Assembly (NCBI RefSeq): GCF_000321225.1
Contig: NW_004450276.1
Location: forward strand, 95,392 to 159,391
DNA length: 64,000 nt
From: Odobenus rosmarus divergens
Taxonomy: Eukaryota > Chordata > Mammalia > Carnivora > Odobenidae
Direction of reading: 5' to 3'
This document shows, piece by piece, positions 59,865 to 64,000 of this stretch; the first letter of the stretch is position 1, and the number at the start of each line of letters is the position of its first letter. Under the pieces are notes generated by a model. The model was not told the DNA's origin and did no database searches. It saw nothing but the letters and a program-made list of their open reading frames with translations. The position numbers and the translations under genes are program-made.

Positions 59865-60051
59865 TTTTATTATTTTTAAAGATTGTATTTATCTGACAGA
59901 AAGAGACACAGCAAGAGAGGGAACACAAGCAGGGGGAGTGGGAGAGGGAGAAGCAGAGCAGGGAGCCCAATGCGGGGCTCGATCCCAGGACCCCAGGATC
60001 ATGACCCGAGCTGAAGGCAGGCGCTTAACGACTGAGCCACCCAGGCACCCC
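59865..60051 (-). repeat. CAN-SINE
   Basis: Antisense copy ending 'ctgagccacccaggcacccc'. The duplication gattatcatatatttta (59848-59864) pairs with gattatcacgtatttta (60052-60068), with two mismatches. Confidence 0.97.
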
Positions 60052-60068
60052 GATTATCACGTATTTTA

Positions 60069-60669
60069 AAAAAGGAAAAGTGATATAATTCCACAGTGAA
60101 GAATAACTGTGTAAAATATAGATGCCATGTGTTAAGAGTCCATGCAGTTCAAATAAAATGAAAATGTGTAATGAATTTAGATACTCCCAAATTTAGAGAT
60201 GTACAGAGAACTAATATACAGAATTTGGGCATATTTTCAGTTGCTTCTCAGAGACCACTCCAAAGTCTTCCCTTGTATATTATAATAAAAGTAACCTGAA
60301 GTGACTGTGTTAAACTACATGGACGAGGACAAGCAGAAATACAAATGGAAAGGAAATACTACACAAATAAGGTTCAGGATAAGACAAAGGTGACTATCTA
60401 AATTAAACCTAGGAATCTGTTGCTAGTTAGTTTATGAAATCTTCCATTTATTTTGTTTCTTTTGCAGAATCTGTTACGATATTCTGTGTAAAGTGGGCAT
60501 TCACAATTGCATTTAGGAAAGAAGTACTAAAAGTTTTCCATGTAAATAGCAGGTTTTCTCTGCGCGTAACATGAGCTTATATTTTTTCCTCCCTTTGAAA
60601 CTGAGGTTCCTTTTATATTGTCCATAATAATCTTATAATCAATATAACATTTCTATGTAATAATCTTTT
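60069..60669. other. Intron, no assigned element
   Basis: AT-rich; nothing recognised. Confidence 0.5.
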
Positions 60670-60885
60670 GGGCACCTGGGTGGCTCAGTCGGTTTAGCGA
60701 CTGTCTTTGGCTCAGGTCACGATCCTGCAGTCCCGGGATCGAGTCCCGCATCGGGCTCCCTTCTCACCGGGGAGTCTGCTTCTCCCTCCGACCCTCCCCC
60801 CCCTCATGTGCTCTCTTTCTCTCATTCTCACTCTCTCAAATAAATAAATAAATAAAATTTTTAAAGTGTTTAAAAAAAAAGAAAA
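60670..60885 (+). repeat. CAN-SINE
   Basis: Sense copy with 'gggcacctgggtggctcag', 'gatcctgcagtcccgggatcgag', a C-rich run, and the 'ctctcattctcactctctc' tail subtype with (aaat)n. Confidence 0.96.
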
Positions 60886-60889
60886 AATT

Positions 60890-61689
60890 ATATAGTATCC
60901 TCAAGTATGAAAAATTATAGTGCTCACCATAACAAAGAATTTCAGAGTTTAGATATGAACGATAATTGGTGAACAAGAAACTTGATGTCCCCCCCTTTTT
61001 TTTCCATTTTCCTCAATGGTATTAAGGAATGAGTTTAAAATAGATTTTTTACTTTCTCTTCCAACTTTGCATTGTCTATAAATCACAGTGGTCTGAAGGA
61101 GCAAAGAGAAGAAGAGCATATACTCACTAGACACACCAAACCAGTCTTGGGAAAACAAAACAGTAGTTGAACATGGTAACTTCATAACTAGATGTATAAT
61201 TAATACACTGAAACTAAGCTATGATATGGTACTTTCTCTAAAAATAATACTGTAGGGTAAGAAGTATATAAAAACAATTGAATAAAAAATGTGAGTTAAG
61301 AAAGAAATTGTGTTCAGTGTGTAGAATATAAACCTGGATTCTTCCTGGTGAGATAGATCAACTGTTTTCTCATAACCCTAAGAAGTGAATATTCATTTCA
61401 TTACAGGAGACTGGATTGTACCGAGAAAGGAGCCAGAACCTCATAAGAAGATATAACAATGAGGATTTTAAAAATTTATACTTTAAAACACTTTATTAGA
61501 AAATTGTGACTAGGTTTCTTTTCAAGTGAATCATTTTATACATGCCCATACTTTTAATTAAAGTTTACTGAGTTCTTATATAGACTTTATACCAAATTAG
61601 GAACTCTAATTGCTCGTATTTTAGAGGCACTAATATGCTTAGAAGCTTTTAGTCACTGTCACTTTCAATTATACCCCACGTTTACATAC
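60890..61689. other. Intron, no assigned element
   Basis: No gene or repeat recognised. A minus-strand 78-codon frame at 60949-61185 has no known product. Confidence 0.45.
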
Positions 61690-62330
61690 ACATATGTATG
61701 TATAATCAATTTTTTATATCAACAGAATAGTTTGAATTTTGACATGTCTGCGCACACATAAGCACCACCATAATCAAATATATAACATTTTTATGACTCC
61801 ACAAAAGTTCCCTTTGTCCCTTGCAGTCGACTGCTCTCTATTCCCAGCCTCAGGCAATTACTGATTTTTTTTCCCCCCACTACTATAGATTAGGATTTCG
61901 CAACCTCAGCACTGTTAATATTTTGGGCTGGGTAACTGCTTGTTGCCAGAGGGTCTGGTCCTGTGCCTTGTAGGATTTTTAGCAGCATCCCTGGTCTCCA
62001 CCCGCTAAATGCCAGTAGAACTCTCTCTGTACTCTCCACTCCTAGGTGTGACAATCAGAAATGTCTGTGAAGACTGCTGAAGTAACTCCTGGAGAGCAAA
62101 ACATAGTCTGCTTGAGAATAGCTACCAAAGATTAGTTTTTCCTATACTATTTTTTTTTTTTTTAGCAGTTCATACAAATAGAATCATATACGATACTTTG
62201 TTTGTGCCTGGTTTCTTTCTCTCAGCATAATGGTTTTGAGATGCAGCCAGTTTGTTACGTGTACCATTTGCTATCTCTTTTTACTGAATGGGGTTCTAGT
62301 ATGGATAAAGTATAATTTGGTTAAATTGTA
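61690..62330 (-). mobile_element. Old L1 fragment, antisense, split by a DNA transposon
   Basis: The left part holds 'tttgtcccttgcagtcgactgc' and 'cagcctcaggcaattactg'. The right part holds 'catacaaatagaatcatatac' and 'ctctcagcataatggttttgag'. Together they follow the complement of an L1ME-type 3' region. Confidence 0.65.
61890..62140. mobile_element. hAT-type MER DNA transposon remnant
   Basis: It has 'caacctcagcactgttaatattttgggctgg', 'tgtgccttgtaggatttttagcagcatccctgg' and 'agtaactcctggagagcaaa' in outline, a familiar non-autonomous mammalian DNA transposon. I could not name the exact family. It sits inside the antisense L1. Confidence 0.6.
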
Positions 62331-62339
62331 CCAAAACAT

Positions 62340-63900
62340 TTGGTTTTGTTCACATTTTCTTTAAATACTTAAAAATAGCTTCTTTAAAATCTTTGCTAAT
62401 CATATCACACTAGTCCTTTCTGGATCTATTGATTTATCTACTGATGTAGATAAATGTGAGCCACATTTTTCCCCTTTCTCATATTAGTGATTTCTTTATT
62501 GAATATCAGACATCATTCATTCACATCATTCATTCATACACATTCATTCATTTTGTTTTTCTTTAAATAGTAGTGGACATTTTTTAGAGTGCTGTCAAGT
62601 TATTCATGGATCAGTTTGATCCTTCAAGGCTTTCATTTTTTGGTTATGTTGGGTGTAGAGTTGCCTTTATTGCAAATTTAACTCTATTACTAAGGTGTTA
62701 CTTTGCTGGCACCTTTATGGACTACCCTGGTAGTTACAGGATTCTTCACTCTGGAACTTGGACATCAGCTAGCACTAAGTATATTCTGGAAGTTGTTCAT
62801 TTTACAAGCTGTTTTTTTGCCCAACCTTGTGGAGTTTCATTCTTCATTTGCATAGCTGATTATTTTGCAATCTGCTTGATGGAGACTTACACAGATTTCT
62901 GTAGTTCTTTGCTCTGCTCTTCCTCTTCAGTACTATGATCCCCAATTTTTTTAGCCTCCTCAGTCTCTGCAATTTGACTTCTGTCTCTTCAACTCTGCAA
63001 GACCTCCATAGCATCCACATCCTGCATAGTGATCTTGAAATTTCCTTCAAGATAAAAGGCCAGTTGTAAAGTTCACCACGTTAGTTTCCCTTTTCTCAGG
63101 CAAAACAGTCCTGTACTGCCTGTTGCCCAATGTTTGGAAACCATTGTTTGTTATATTTTATTCAGTTTTCAGGTTGTTTACAGCAGGACAGCAAGTCTAT
63201 TCCTAGTACCTCCATCATGGCCAGAAGCAAAACTCTGGGTTTTAATTCTTTTGTGTTATTATAAACATAGAAATTTTGGGAAAACATCAGATTCATGTTT
63301 GCTCTACTCGCATAGTTACTAATTTAGAGTTACTGTATTCCTATAGTACCATTCCTGTGATTCCATTTCCTCTTGCCTCATTTTCTATGTCCAAGGGCCT
63401 TTGCTGGTCTTACACCATTGGCCTTTCTCTGGCCTTGCCCACTTATTCTGCACAAAGGTAGGAAGAATGTTTGGTAGGGGAACTTGGGAGAAGGTTGGAA
63501 AATCTTGGATTAGCCTACTTGTATAAGGTGTACTTTCATGTTAGCCTATCTTTAGGTTATATTGGTACATTTTAGTTAGCAGAGGCCTTTGGTTGTCTAT
63601 CATTGTCTGTGATTGAATAGGTTAGTTTAATTCAGGGAAGACATTTGGAAGTTCATATGGCAGCAGATCTAAGTAATGGTGTCTACTTCAGCTGTTTCAG
63701 TACTAACATAGATTTCTTGGACTCCATTTATCTACTCCTATCTACTACTCTGTTAGTCCCAGATTTGGAGGGGGAAATAAAGGAATCACTGTTCCCCTCA
63801 AACCTAAATATCACAGATATACATATTTTTCAGTTAACATTATATCAAATCACTAAATATTTTTAACTGCGAGGAATGCAAATTGAAAAGCTCACACTCT
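62340..63900. other. Intron, unassigned
   Basis: It contains an (attc)n-like run at about 62512-62552. The 110-codon frame 62606-62938 has no recognised family or splice context. Confidence 0.45.
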
Positions 63901-63901
63901 C

Positions 63902-64000
63902 GGGCGCCTGGGTGGCTCAGTTGGTTAAGCAACTGCCTTCGGCTCAGGTCATGATCCTGGAGTCCCGGGATCGAGTCCCACATCGGGCTCCCTGCTCAGC
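63902..64000 (+). repeat. CAN-SINE, cut off by the window end
   Basis: The sense head gggcgcctgggtggctcag and body through 'gggctccctgctcagc' are present. The CT-rich part and tail lie beyond the window. Confidence 0.97.

Larger units (their letters stand above)
1..64000 (+). other. TBC1D32: Internal part of the TBC1D32 gene (exons plus introns)
   Basis: The whole window appears to lie within one transcription unit on the + strand. Six exons have matching phases and together encode 217 codons with no stop. Introns within the window measure about 7.8, 11.3, 27.7, 1.0 and 0.8 kb, and partial introns lie on both sides. The product, broad-minded, is known to act at primary cilia with the kinase CDK20/CCRK and to support Hedgehog signalling. 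No promoter, start codon, stop codon or polyadenylation region belonging to the gene is visible. The assignment comes from recognising the protein, not from a database search. Confidence 0.85.

Noticed and set aside
60455..60490. Possible acceptor ttcttttgcag before aatctgtt
   Set aside because: A good pyrimidine tract, but the downstream frame from phase 1 hits stops quickly and does not match the expected protein.
61385..61440. Possible exon G with acceptor cattacag before gagactgga
   Set aside because: The translation does not resemble TBC1D32 in the needed phase, and there is no donor with a sensible open frame.
62606..62938. 110-codon + strand open frame with hydrophobic character
   Set aside because: Hydrophobicity follows from T-rich sequence. 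There is no family resemblance, and the exon-like boundaries do not fit the phase 1 entry needed after exon F.

Overview
This is 64 kb of mammalian nuclear DNA from inside one protein-coding gene. The animal is a carnivore, most likely an arctoid caniform (bear, panda, seal or mustelid group). The evidence is 23 copies of the carnivore tRNA-Lys-derived CAN-SINE, most with the arctoid-like body and a CT-rich region before an (aaat)n tail, plus several young carnivore-type L1 tails. The dog SINEC_Cf and cat-type SINE bodies, as I remember them, differ. There are no operons, CRISPR arrays or phage genes. Almost all listed open frames lie inside repeats or are chance frames in AT-rich intron.

The host gene runs on the + strand. 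Six short exons (1257-1375, 9156-9272, 20622-20710, 48419-48541, 49566-49674, 50474-50567) have AG/GT splice sites and fully compatible phases. They join into an uninterrupted reading frame of 651 nt (217 codons). I recognise the peptide as the central to C-terminal part of TBC1D32 (protein broad-minded, BROMI), a cilium-associated protein with a C-terminal TBC-like region. This rests on memory of the human protein, not a search. Neither the start codon, the TBC-like end nor the stop codon lies in the window. Earlier exons lie to the left. The next exon, expected to start in phase 1, is not visible before base 64000.

Layout: 1-9 kb holds two exons and an ancient broken L1. 9-20.6 kb holds L2, MER3, MLT1 LTRs, a 5'-truncated L1 and a U4 snRNA pseudogene. 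20.7-48.4 kb is one 27.7 kb intron crowded with SINEs, L2, MIR, old L1, an assembly gap, a 245-bp-arm inverted repeat, a decayed retroviral pol fragment and a 5'-complete but 3'-less antisense L1. 48.4-50.6 kb is a three-exon cluster. 50.6-64 kb is the start of another long intron with L2, old L1 and three SINEs.

I found no undescribed biological system. The items most worth a second look are structural: the large inverted repeat at 35.0-36.0 kb, the fold-back SINE head at 17.2 kb, the U4 retropseudogene, a 57-bp L1 insertion close behind an exon, a chimeric L1 tail, and an assembly gap that begins exactly at a SINE's 5' end.
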